Assembly: GCA_022562855.1 (NCBI GenBank)
Contig: JADFON010000077.1
Location: 1 to 7,594 of the forward strand
From: Candidatus Zhuqueibacterota bacterium
Lineage (GTDB): Bacteria; SM23-31
Direction: 5' to 3'
DNA length: 7,594 nt
Positions 1 through 5,752 of this stretch are shown here, piece by piece. The notes beneath the pieces were generated by a model. It searched no databases. It was not told the DNA's origin and saw only the letters and a list, made by a program, of their open reading frames with translations. Position 1 is the first letter of the stretch. Each line of letters opens with the position of its first letter. Position numbers and translations under genes: made by a program.

Positions 1-422
1 GCGGGGGCGGATTGATTGCCGGTATAGCTGCATGCGTAAAACAGATGAAGCCCGGAATTCAAGTGTTTGGTGTGGAACCGGCTGGCGCTGATTCGATGCG
101 TAAAAGCCTGGATGCCGGAAAGGCGGTGAAACTCGATAAAGTGGATACCATAGCCGACGGTCTCGGTTCCCCGATGGCTGGAGAGATCACGTTTGAATAT
201 GTCAAAAAGTTTGTTGACGATGTGGTTATTGTCAGCGATGATGAAATCAAAAATGCGATGGGTATGTTGCTTTCAAGATGCAAATTACTCACCGAACCAG
301 CTGGCGCGGCATCGGTGGCGGCGGTCCTTGAAAAGAAATTTCCTCAATCAAACGGTAAACGGGTTGTGGCAATTCTGAGCGGTGGGAATATCGACCTTGA
401 GCGCGTAAAAGAATTTGTCTAA
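1..422 (+). CDS. Threonine/serine dehydratase, PLP-dependent, C-terminal part (5' truncated)
   Basis: This is the last ~140 residues of a fold-type II PLP enzyme that deaminates threonine (to 2-oxobutanoate) or serine (to pyruvate), or racemises serine; it would act in the cytoplasm. The window opens inside the glycine-rich loop that grips the PLP phosphate (GGGL, codons from position 3). Further along are GVEP, TIADG, the TEPAGA motif and SGGNID; the serine of SGGNID contacts the pyridine nitrogen of PLP in this family. The protein ends about ten residues after SGGNID, so there is no ACT regulatory domain. That fits the short catabolic TdcB/serine-racemase-like form rather than the long, isoleucine-inhibited IlvA. 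The lysine that binds PLP lies upstream of the window. The gene is convergent with the HD hydrolase gene, with 9 bp between stops. Family is confident; threonine versus serine preference cannot be told from this part. Confidence 0.9.
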   Translation, partial: GGGLIAGIAACVKQMKPGIQVFGVEPAGADSMRKSLDAGKAVKLDKVDTIADGLGSPMAGEITFEYVKKFVDDVVIVSDDEIKNAMGMLLSRCKLLTEPAGAASVAAVLEKKFPQSNGKRVVAILSGGNIDLERVKEFV

Positions 423-431
423 AATAGAAAA

Positions 432-983
432 TTACAACCCAAGTTTGTCGGCAATCGATGACATTGCGTCAATGCATAGCTGGATATGTTCATCCATATC
501 GACCCCAAGTTCTTCGGTTCCCTGCCTGATATCCTCCCGGCTGACTGATGCGGCGAAGGCTTTGTCCTTAAACTTTTTCTTTACCGATTTAATTTTTACG
601 TCTTCGACTTTTTTGCTGGGACGTACAAGGGCAACGGCGGTTATGAAACCAACAAGTTCATCTACAGCGAAAAGGGTCTTCGCAAGTAAAGTATCGCGCG
701 GCACACCTGTATAGGAGGCATGAGACATAATTGCGCGCCGGTATTCCTCCGAAAACCCCATTTGTTCCAATATTTCAGAACCCTTGTACGGATGTTCCTC
801 CTTTGACGGGTACATTTCATAATCAAAATCGTGAATCAACCCGACTACACCCCAGATTTCCTCATCTTCGTCGAATTTCTTAGCATATGCGCGCACTGCC
901 GATTCGACAGCAAGCGCGTGTTTTATCAGACCGTCTTTCTTTGTATATTCGTTTAGCAGTTTCCAGGCTTCATCACGTGTCAC
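432..983 (-). CDS. HD-superfamily hydrolase (COG2316-like), 183 aa
   Basis: Predicted cytoplasmic metal-dependent phosphohydrolase of the HD superfamily. The metal-site signature is complete and in order: H22 (in LIKHALAV), H51-D52 (in LIHDFDYE), H88 (in MSHAS) and D108 (in VDEL); H64 in EEHP may contribute as well. Length and layout (HD core in residues ~18-125, then a Lys-rich helical tail ending near residue 183) match the small stand-alone predicted HD hydrolases grouped as COG2316, whose substrate is not established. There is no signal peptide or membrane segment. The start is GTG, supported by AAGGAG six bases upstream and by the absence of a better in-frame start. It reads towards the dehydratase gene with only 9 bp between stops, so any terminator for one must lie inside the other. 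The family call is firm; the substrate (nucleotide or other phosphoester) is unknown. Confidence 0.85.
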   Translation of the reverse strand: MTRDEAWKLLNEYTKKDGLIKHALAVESAVRAYAKKFDEDEEIWGVVGLIHDFDYEMYPSKEEHPYKGSEILEQMGFSEEYRRAIMSHASYTGVPRDTLLAKTLFAVDELVGFITAVALVRPSKKVEDVKIKSVKKKFKDKAFAASVSREDIRQGTEELGVDMDEHIQLCIDAMSSIADKLGL

Positions 984-989
984 GTTTTA

Positions 990-995
990 CTCCTT
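990..995 (-). promoter_or_regulatory. Ribosome binding site fixing the GTG start of the HD hydrolase
   Basis: Read on the minus strand this is AAGGAG, six bases before the GTG at 983. It decides the start of the HD protein, because no ATG lies nearby in frame. Confidence 0.8.
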
Positions 996-1060
996 CTTGC
1001 ACTATTGATTAGGTTGAATACATAACAAATAACAGTACATTTGTATTTTCTACAATTAGA

Positions 1061-1142
1061 TGCTGAAAGCAAGTTCAGCATGACGCTTTCCCGTGCCGTC
1101 ATTCCGAACTTAGCCTGCCCCATTATTTTGGGGTTTCGGAAT
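1061..1142. repeat. Cluster of overlapping inverted repeats, probably a dispersed intergenic element
   Basis: Three mutually overlapping palindromes sit in the gap between the HD hydrolase and peptidase genes. First, TGCTGAA (1061-1067) pairs with TTCAGCA (1074-1080) around a 6-base loop. Second, 1071-1085 pairs with 1097-1111 (arms of 15 bases, 13 matching, containing ATGACG/CGTCAT). Third, ATTCCGAA (1101-1108) pairs perfectly with TTCGGAAT (1135-1142), with an inner CCCCA/TGGGG stem (1118-1122/1129-1133). Since the arms are shared, only some stems can form at once. The GTCATTCCGAAC...TTCGGAATC pattern resembles multi-copy intergenic repeats seen in many bacterial genomes. Copy number cannot be judged from one window. 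No coding function is seen. Confidence 0.6.
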
Positions 1143-1196
1143 CTTTTTCAATAATTACGAAAATACCGGCAAATAATAATCACAGGAATTTCGTAG

Positions 1197-1232
1197 GGGC
1201 ACGGCGTGCTTGCTCCTCACGGAGCCGTGCCC
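1197..1232. repeat. GC-rich hairpin downstream of the peptidase gene
   Basis: GGGCACGGC (1197-1205) pairs perfectly with GCCGTGCCC (1224-1232). GTG/CAC (1206-1208/1218-1220) can extend the stem past a 3-base bulge. It lies 22 bases beyond the stop of the P1 peptidase gene in that gene's direction. No T-run follows on either strand, so it is not a classical intrinsic terminator. It could stabilise the 3' end of the peptidase mRNA, or be a dispersed repeat of the GTAGGGGCACGGC type. The wider gap, 984-1254, holds this hairpin, the inverted-repeat cluster at 1061-1142 and AT-rich sequence, with no gene. Confidence 0.6.
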
Positions 1233-1254
1233 AGAATCGCAGGTATTATAATTG

Positions 1255-2433
1255 TCATTTTTTCCAGGGGAATAATTTGTCATTCCAATTGAGGGAGTTG
1301 TATTTTTTCATTATTTCAATGGTTTCATCAAGAGGTATAGCTCTTGAAGTTCTTCCCTTGCCAGTGATATCGGTAGCCATAAACAACGAATTTATTATCG
1401 CTTCTTCCGTTGCTTCCACTACCGCAAGAAAAAGGTTTGACATATTGCTGTTCTTTACATCTCTTGTAATTCTTTCGATTCCCTGGGGTTCGCCGTTATC
1501 CCTTACGTCGGGATGGGTCGAAAATGCAATTGAATAATCTCCGCTTCCGTTTGAGGAATAAGAGCCAACTTTACCAAAGGCAAGATACGACCGTTTCGCA
1601 AGTCTTTTTAAATTTCGTGGAGACAGGGGAGCGTCGGTTGCAATTACGATCATGCAGGAGCCTTCGTCTTCGTCATCATAAGGAATAAACCGGGACATTG
1701 TGCTTCTTCCCATTTCGCGCGCTATTGGGGCGCCGTTTATCGACAGTATGCCACCGAAATTTGTTTGAACAAGCACACCGACAGTATACCCGCCCGCTTC
1801 TTCGGGCAAGACTCGTGATGAAGTGCCGATTCCGCCTTTGAATCCGAGAGCGCGTGTTCCCGTACCGGCTCCGACGCTTCCTTCTTCGACTTCCCCGCTT
1901 TGCGCGTTCTCAATTGCCGCCCTTACGTGTTCGGCTTTAACATGTCTTCCGCGGATGTCGTTTAGACCGCCGTCGTTTGTCTCGCCGACAACGGGATTGA
2001 TCGAGCCTACGTTACTGTTTTCCGGCAAAGACAACATATATTCAATTACGGCGTCTGCAACCAGGAAAGTGTTAAGCGTATTCGTCAGTGTAATCGGTGT
2101 TTCAATCGTACCGAGTTCTTCAACTTGTGTAAAGCCAACGGCTTTTCCGAATGCGTTGCCGACAAAGACAGCAGCAGAAACTTTATCGCGGAACATATTG
2201 CCGCCGTGGGGAATGATGGCGGTTACACCTGTCCGGATATTATCCCCGACGATCAATGTTGTGTGTCCGACTTTTACCCCTTCAACATCGGTAATAGCGT
2301 TCCATTTCCCGGGTTTCAGGACGCCGATGTGAACTCCAAGGTCGCGTGCACGTTTTCTTTCCTGACCGTTGATAATACCGGAAGCCATCATAACGAGCAT
2401 AAATACTGCTAAAAATGATATACGCGTTGTCAT
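1255..2433 (-). CDS. Exported P1-family peptidase (DmpA/BapA-like, S58)
   Basis: Predicted N-terminal-nucleophile aminopeptidase of the P1/S58 family, whose characterised members (DmpA, BapA) are made as a precursor that cleaves itself into two subunits and then releases N-terminal residues, some including beta-amino acids. The start chosen is the ATG at 2433, giving 392 aa; it has GGAGG six bases upstream, which an in-frame TTG six codons earlier lacks. Residues ~1-23 form a Sec signal peptide (basic start, hydrophobic stretch FLAVFMLVMMASGII, then Q24), so the enzyme should be periplasmic or secreted. Family signatures are ITDVEGVKVGH (~47-57), NPVVGETNDG (~146-155), GSVGAGTGT (~185-193) and GGIGTSSR (~200-207). 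The last holds the expected autocleavage site and nucleophile, probably S205, though S206 is not excluded. ATDAPLSP and GSGDYSIAFST near the C-terminus also match. Physiological substrate unknown. It is divergent from the ureohydrolase gene. Confidence 0.88.
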   Translation of the reverse strand: MTTRISFLAVFMLVMMASGIINGQERKRARDLGVHIGVLKPGKWNAITDVEGVKVGHTTLIVGDNIRTGVTAIIPHGGNMFRDKVSAAVFVGNAFGKAVGFTQVEELGTIETPITLTNTLNTFLVADAVIEYMLSLPENSNVGSINPVVGETNDGGLNDIRGRHVKAEHVRAAIENAQSGEVEEGSVGAGTGTRALGFKGGIGTSSRVLPEEAGGYTVGVLVQTNFGGILSINGAPIAREMGRSTMSRFIPYDDEDEGSCMIVIATDAPLSPRNLKRLAKRSYLAFGKVGSYSSNGSGDYSIAFSTHPDVRDNGEPQGIERITRDVKNSNMSNLFLAVVEATEEAIINSLFMATDITGKGRTSRAIPLDETIEIMKKYNSLNWNDKLFPWKK

Positions 2434-2439
2434 TGTTAT

Positions 2440-2444
2440 CCTCC
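2440..2444 (-). promoter_or_regulatory. Ribosome binding site fixing the peptidase start
   Basis: GGAGG on the minus strand lies six bases upstream of the ATG at 2433. It shows that the longer reading from the TTG at 2451 is very likely wrong, because this site falls inside that extension. Confidence 0.85.
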
Positions 2445-2457
2445 AAGACAAAATGTT

Positions 2458-2486
2458 TTTATATTACGGTTTTTTGCTATTGCCAA
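2458..2486 (-). promoter_or_regulatory. Putative sigma70-type promoter for the P1 peptidase
   Basis: On the minus strand, TTGGCA (2486-2481) and TATAAA (2463-2458) are separated by exactly 17 bases, and each box matches the consensus at five of six positions. Transcription would begin around 2451, leaving a leader of ~18 bases that just covers the Shine-Dalgarno sequence. The -35 box overlaps that of the opposing promoter on the plus strand. Prediction by eye only. Confidence 0.5.
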
Positions 2487-2508
2487 AGTTAATTGAACAA
2501 TGTATATT
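2480..2508 (+). promoter_or_regulatory. Putative sigma70-type promoter for the ureohydrolase
   Basis: TTGCCA (2480-2485) and TATATT (2503-2508) are spaced by 17 bases, each matching five of six consensus positions. Transcription would begin near 2515, leaving a leader of ~55 bases with a purine-rich run (2540-2558) and the AGGTGG ribosome site. Its -35 box occupies nearly the same bases as that of the divergent peptidase promoter. Prediction by eye only. Confidence 0.45.
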
Positions 2509-2569
2509 TCTAATTCCTACCAATGTAAAAAATCAAACTTGAAAGAAAAAGAAAAAAGGTGGTTTTCTT

Positions 2570-3436
2570 ATGGATGATACCCGTCCTCTTGTACCGGATG
2601 CTTTTGGAGGATCGTTAAAGCAAGATGTTAATTCGGAGTTTACTATTATTGGAATTCCATTTGATGACAAGTCATCGTACCGTAAAGGAGCAGCAGGGGG
2701 TCCCGCAGCAATACGTTCCGCGTCGTCATCAAGATCGATCAATTCTTTCACCGAAACCGGTTTAGACCTTAGCAGAGATACTTCACTGTTTGATTCAGGA
2801 GATGTGGGTTACAATGAAAATTATTCATCGTTTATTTCAGAAGTTGAAAACGCTGTTTCAAGAACGGTTGAAAGAGGATCGATTCCCGTAAGCCTGGGAG
2901 GCGACCACTCTATTACATTTCCGATAGTAAAGGGAATGTTGAATCACTTTAAGAAGTTGAATTTGGTGTGGCTTGACGCTCACCCCGATATATATCCCGA
3001 ATTTGACGGAGATAAATATTCACACGCCTGCCCACTCATGAGAATATTAGAACTGGAAGGAATAGAAACGGTAATTCTGGCGGGGATCAGGGCGACGTCA
3101 CCCGATTTGAATAAGTCACTCAAAGATGCAGGCGTGCAGGTCATAACATCTTCACAATTTGAAGAAGCGTCGGGGCTTTCGCTTTCGGGTCCCACATACC
3201 TGACAATAGATATCGACCTGTTAGACCCCGCATTTGCACCCGGCGTCGGCAACCCTGTGCCAGGAGGTATTGGCACGAGGGAATTAATCGATACGATTCA
3301 TTCATTCAGATTTCCGATCGTCGGATTCGACCTGGTCGAAGTCAATCCGGCTTATGACCACTCTGCTATTACGGCGGCAGCGGGCGCAAAAATTGTAATG
3401 GAAACCATTGGACATATTGTATCGGGTAAAACCTGA
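2570..3436 (+). CDS. Arginase/agmatinase-family ureohydrolase, 288 aa
   Basis: Cytoplasmic binuclear-manganese enzyme that hydrolyses a guanidino (or formimino) group, usually releasing urea; agmatine to putrescine plus urea is the common default for this length and fold. All six expected metal ligands are visible: H113 (GGDHS), D136, H138 and D140 (LDAHPD), and D214 and D216 (TIDIDLLDPAFAPG). H152 (SHACP) and E257 (EVNPAYDH) occupy the usual active-site positions. The second metal motif reads DAHPD with SHACP, rather than DAHTD with HG-T/S as in typical SpeB, so the substrate may not be agmatine. The start ATG has AGGTGG seven bases upstream. There is no signal peptide. It is divergent from the exported peptidase gene and the next gene downstream has its own promoter, so it is probably transcribed alone. 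Alternatives are arginase, guanidinobutyrase, guanidinase or formimidoylglutamase-like activity. Confidence 0.88.
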   Translation: MDDTRPLVPDAFGGSLKQDVNSEFTIIGIPFDDKSSYRKGAAGGPAAIRSASSSRSINSFTETGLDLSRDTSLFDSGDVGYNENYSSFISEVENAVSRTVERGSIPVSLGGDHSITFPIVKGMLNHFKKLNLVWLDAHPDIYPEFDGDKYSHACPLMRILELEGIETVILAGIRATSPDLNKSLKDAGVQVITSSQFEEASGLSLSGPTYLTIDIDLLDPAFAPGVGNPVPGGIGTRELIDTIHSFRFPIVGFDLVEVNPAYDHSAITAAAGAKIVMETIGHIVSGKT

Positions 3437-3655
3437 GAATTTCTTAAAAGGCGTCTTTAGATTTTATTGTTAAAGCTTTCCTCCGGGTAAAACCTTCAAA
3501 TGAACGTATTTTACAGCTATTATATTGGTTGTAATTCGCTTCCTCTTCTCCAAATCCCGATTCTTATTCAGCTATTTTTCTTATACCTCTAATATTAAAA
3601 TGCTCAAAATTGCTTCCAACCTGCCGATATACTAATGTAATCCCTGGGATGCCTG
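3437..3655. other. Noncoding gap upstream of the sigma54 promoter
   Basis: No convincing gene on either strand. It is AT-rich, has no clear intrinsic terminator after the ureohydrolase, and carries a second copy (3484-3495) of the 12-mer CGGGTAAAACCT that spans the end of that gene (3423-3434). As it precedes a sigma54 promoter, an enhancer site for an AAA+ activator might be expected here, but I see no clear dyad to nominate. Confidence 0.5.
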
Positions 3656-3671
3656 TGGCACAAAAGTTGCA
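3656..3671 (+). promoter_or_regulatory. Sigma54 (RpoN) -24/-12 promoter
   Basis: The sequence is TGGCAC, five bases, TTGCA. It matches the core RpoN consensus TGGCAC-N5-TTGCW exactly, including the invariant GG (3657-3658) and GC (3669-3670) 12 bases apart. Transcription should begin near 3682, about 36 bases ahead of the ATG at 3718. It lies in the right orientation and distance to drive the small gene at 3718 and, through it, the outer-membrane protein and the trans-envelope protein downstream. Expression would then need an activator ATPase that is not encoded in the window. Confidence 0.75.
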
Positions 3672-3717
3672 CAAATGAAACAGTTAAGCGACTTTTAATT
3701 TAAACACAGGTGATTTT

Positions 3718-3915
3718 ATGTATGGCACTCTTAAGGAAACAGTGGATTTCAATGAAATGAAATTACACCAGGGAACATCGGTATATATTGACCTTGCTCA
3801 AGCACAAATATATGACCAGATGGACCCTGAAGAAAGTTTGTTGGTATCGGTTGCTTTGAAATATTTTACTATCAGGGCTGATATCAAAAAATCACAAATT
3901 AAGCTTGCGGATTAA
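3718..3915 (+). CDS. Small orphan protein, 65 aa
   Basis: I do not recognise this protein. It is a short, soluble sequence with no signal peptide, cysteine or membrane segment. Residues ~1-25 look beta/loop-like (FNEMKLHQGTSVYIDL), ~26-50 look helical (AQAQIYDQMDPEESLLVSVALKYF), and the C-terminus is Lys/Ile-rich. Support for its being real: an AGGTGA-type ribosome site four bases before the ATG, the sigma54 promoter just upstream, and a stop (TAA) that abuts the next ATG as TAAATG, suggesting translational coupling to the outer-membrane protein gene. It could be a small cytoplasmic regulator or partner, or a leader cistron whose translation controls the next gene. Function unknown. Confidence 0.6.
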   Translation: MYGTLKETVDFNEMKLHQGTSVYIDLAQAQIYDQMDPEESLLVSVALKYFTIRADIKKSQIKLAD

Positions 3916-5679
3916 ATGAATATTTTCGGCAATATTTTCCGTTTAATCAGGCTGTTTTTGCAAGCAATTATGAAAATCCGGACAAGAAAATACTACATTT
4001 GGGCTAATTTCAGAAACGTTGCTATAATTTTTTTTATTACTGCATCCGTTATATTGACGCTTCATTCTTCTTCGATTGCCCAGGACGACAAATTTTCATT
4101 CAGACTGCGTGGAATGGGTGTCGGTCTGCATGGAATTATTGACGACCTGTACTCCGATCTTTCTTTAAATCCCGCATTTATACACAGATACAAAGGGAAC
4201 TGGTTATATACGAATTTCAGCAATCTCCAGGGCGGAGGGGATATATCCCAGCTAAATCAGGATCTGAATTTATCTCGGAATTTTGATTTATATCCGAATA
4301 ATTTAATTGGCGCAATAACGGACAGATTCGGTACGCCTTTCGGCATATTTATTGAAACAAGGGGATATAACTTACTAACGGATAATCTAAGTAGTAATGA
4401 ACAGTTTTTAACTGCTACTACGGGTATTATTAATGGAAGCCGTGAATTATTCGATACAGAAAACGCAAGCCAGAGTATTTCTTTTATCGGGCTTATACGG
4501 GATATCGGGATTAAAATATCGATACATCGAAATGACTTTAACCTGAAATTGTCAAGTGAGGATACTTTCAGCAGGTTTGCTGTCAGCGACACATCCGGGA
4601 ACAGAGACAATGTCGAGTTCGTAAAAAACATAACTACACGCGATTTCGATTTTCCGAATTCAATGATTGGAATTTCAGTCGGCAAGATATTCAAAAGCGA
4701 GAACCAGGAAATCAGTCTTTCGGCGGGCACCAGACCTGAAAGAACGGCGTTTCAATCAAATGAAATACTGAGCTTCTTCAAGGAGCCGCTTTTGAACGGT
4801 ATAGCAGATAAATTCGACATCCTCAACAACCGCGAGACGGGCTTTTTTGAAATGGGTCTTAGTTCGGTATTTATTAATGCACGCGTAAAAAAAATCTATC
4901 CTTCGATAAATGACTTGCAGCAAAACACTTTTAGCTTAAACTTTACCCGTTACACTGTACCTTTTGATATTAAAACCTCGGAAAATACTGTTCATGACTC
5001 TCTCGATATTGCCGGTGCATCAAGGAAAAACGTAACGTTCACACGCGACGGATTCTCCGATGCTGTTGGAGAGGGAATTCTTAACAGAGTCGAATTGGCT
5101 GTAGGGATAGAACGCCACTTCGGGAACCTGAATACATTAATCGCTTTTGGAGCAAAAATTGACTATATATGGGGCAAAACAGATATAACTTTCGGACCGG
5201 GTAAAATTGCTGAGAAACTCACAATCGATGTGGACGTTGGAGACCCTGCTGAAGAGGCGGAAAGTTTCAACCGGATCATTTCCGATAACAAGCAGTCAAC
5301 CGTTACATCAGACCTTCGGGGTACATTTCTAAGTATTCCTGTTGGCTTCGAGGCAAAAATAACGGATAGGTTTACAATCAGACTTGGCGCACGTACGATT
5401 ATACCGTTGACATTCAAGACGGAATCCGAATCGACCGTGTCCGACATGCCTGACGAATTACTACAGACGGATGAAGCCCTGACCACCTTTGTATCTCAGG
5501 ACGGACCCGGAACCGTTACTACTACCAGCACATTATTTGATGGCAAGAAATTAAATTACAATTCATACCATTTTGGAGCGAGCTTCAAAGCAAACGACAT
5601 GATAACACTTGATTTGCTCCATTTTTCCAAAGTAACGGAACTGGACACGTGGTGGTTTTCAATTGTGTTAAGATATTAA
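3916..5679 (+). CDS. Predicted outer-membrane beta-barrel protein
   Basis: A 587-residue exported protein. A hydrophobic stretch (residues ~35-49) followed by SSSIA and Q56 makes a plausible Sec signal peptide cut after A55. The mature part alternates polar and hydrophobic strands rich in Asn, Ser, Thr and aromatics. Near its start is a LSLNPAF motif (N85-P86-A87), as often seen in OmpP1/FadL- and PorV-like barrels. It ends in a strand reading WWFSIVLRY, whose final aromatic residue is typical of substrates of the BAM machinery. There is no plug or TonB-box motif I can recognise. The start is ambiguous: ATG 3916 directly follows the upstream stop (TAAATG, coupling), while ATG 3970 gives a more normal signal-peptide length; neither has a strong ribosome site. 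A porin or channel, or the outer-membrane partner of the following trans-envelope protein, are both possible. Family assignment is tentative. Confidence 0.75.
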   Translation: MNIFGNIFRLIRLFLQAIMKIRTRKYYIWANFRNVAIIFFITASVILTLHSSSIAQDDKFSFRLRGMGVGLHGIIDDLYSDLSLNPAFIHRYKGNWLYTNFSNLQGGGDISQLNQDLNLSRNFDLYPNNLIGAITDRFGTPFGIFIETRGYNLLTDNLSSNEQFLTATTGIINGSRELFDTENASQSISFIGLIRDIGIKISIHRNDFNLKLSSEDTFSRFAVSDTSGNRDNVEFVKNITTRDFDFPNSMIGISVGKIFKSENQEISLSAGTRPERTAFQSNEILSFFKEPLLNGIADKFDILNNRETGFFEMGLSSVFINARVKKIYPSINDLQQNTFSLNFTRYTVPFDIKTSENTVHDSLDIAGASRKNVTFTRDGFSDAVGEGILNRVELAVGIERHFGNLNTLIAFGAKIDYIWGKTDITFGPGKIAEKLTIDVDVGDPAEEAESFNRIISDNKQSTVTSDLRGTFLSIPVGFEAKITDRFTIRLGARTIIPLTFKTESESTVSDMPDELLQTDEALTTFVSQDGPGTVTTTSTLFDGKKLNYNSYHFGASFKANDMITLDLLHFSKVTELDTWWFSIVLRY

Positions 5680-5752
5680 GAACAAAACAGTTGAAAAAGG
5701 AACATTTTGTAACTAACATTAGTGCAATTGATATAAATTCTAAAATTAGAAA

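Noticed and set aside
1101-1150. Hairpin followed by TCTTTTTC read as a plus-strand intrinsic terminator
   Set aside because: No plus-strand gene ends upstream, since both neighbours are on the minus strand, and the repeat-like sequence is better explained as a dispersed element.
1823-2332. 169-codon open frame on the plus strand
   Set aside because: It lies wholly opposite the P1 peptidase, whose family motifs are unmistakable. The frame is Pro/Ser/Thr-rich low-complexity sequence, with no ribosome site or recognised motif.
2434-2451. Six-codon N-terminal extension of the peptidase from TTG at 2451
   Set aside because: The GGAGG ribosome site for the ATG at 2433 falls inside it, and the signal peptide begins properly at that ATG.
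3441-3480. Possible intrinsic terminator after the ureohydrolase
   Set aside because: Short AAAG/CTTT palindromes only, with no GC-rich stem; not supportable.
4257-4730. 157-codon open frame on the minus strand
   Set aside because: Antisense shadow of the outer-membrane protein gene; Ser/Leu/Ile-rich with no recognisable features or start signals. The same applies to the one at 5163-5486.
5682-5710. Possible terminator between the outer-membrane protein gene and the next gene (ACAAAA/TTTTGT)
   Set aside because: Only 6 AT-rich pairs with a 17-base loop and no following T-run; too weak to separate the two genes transcriptionally.
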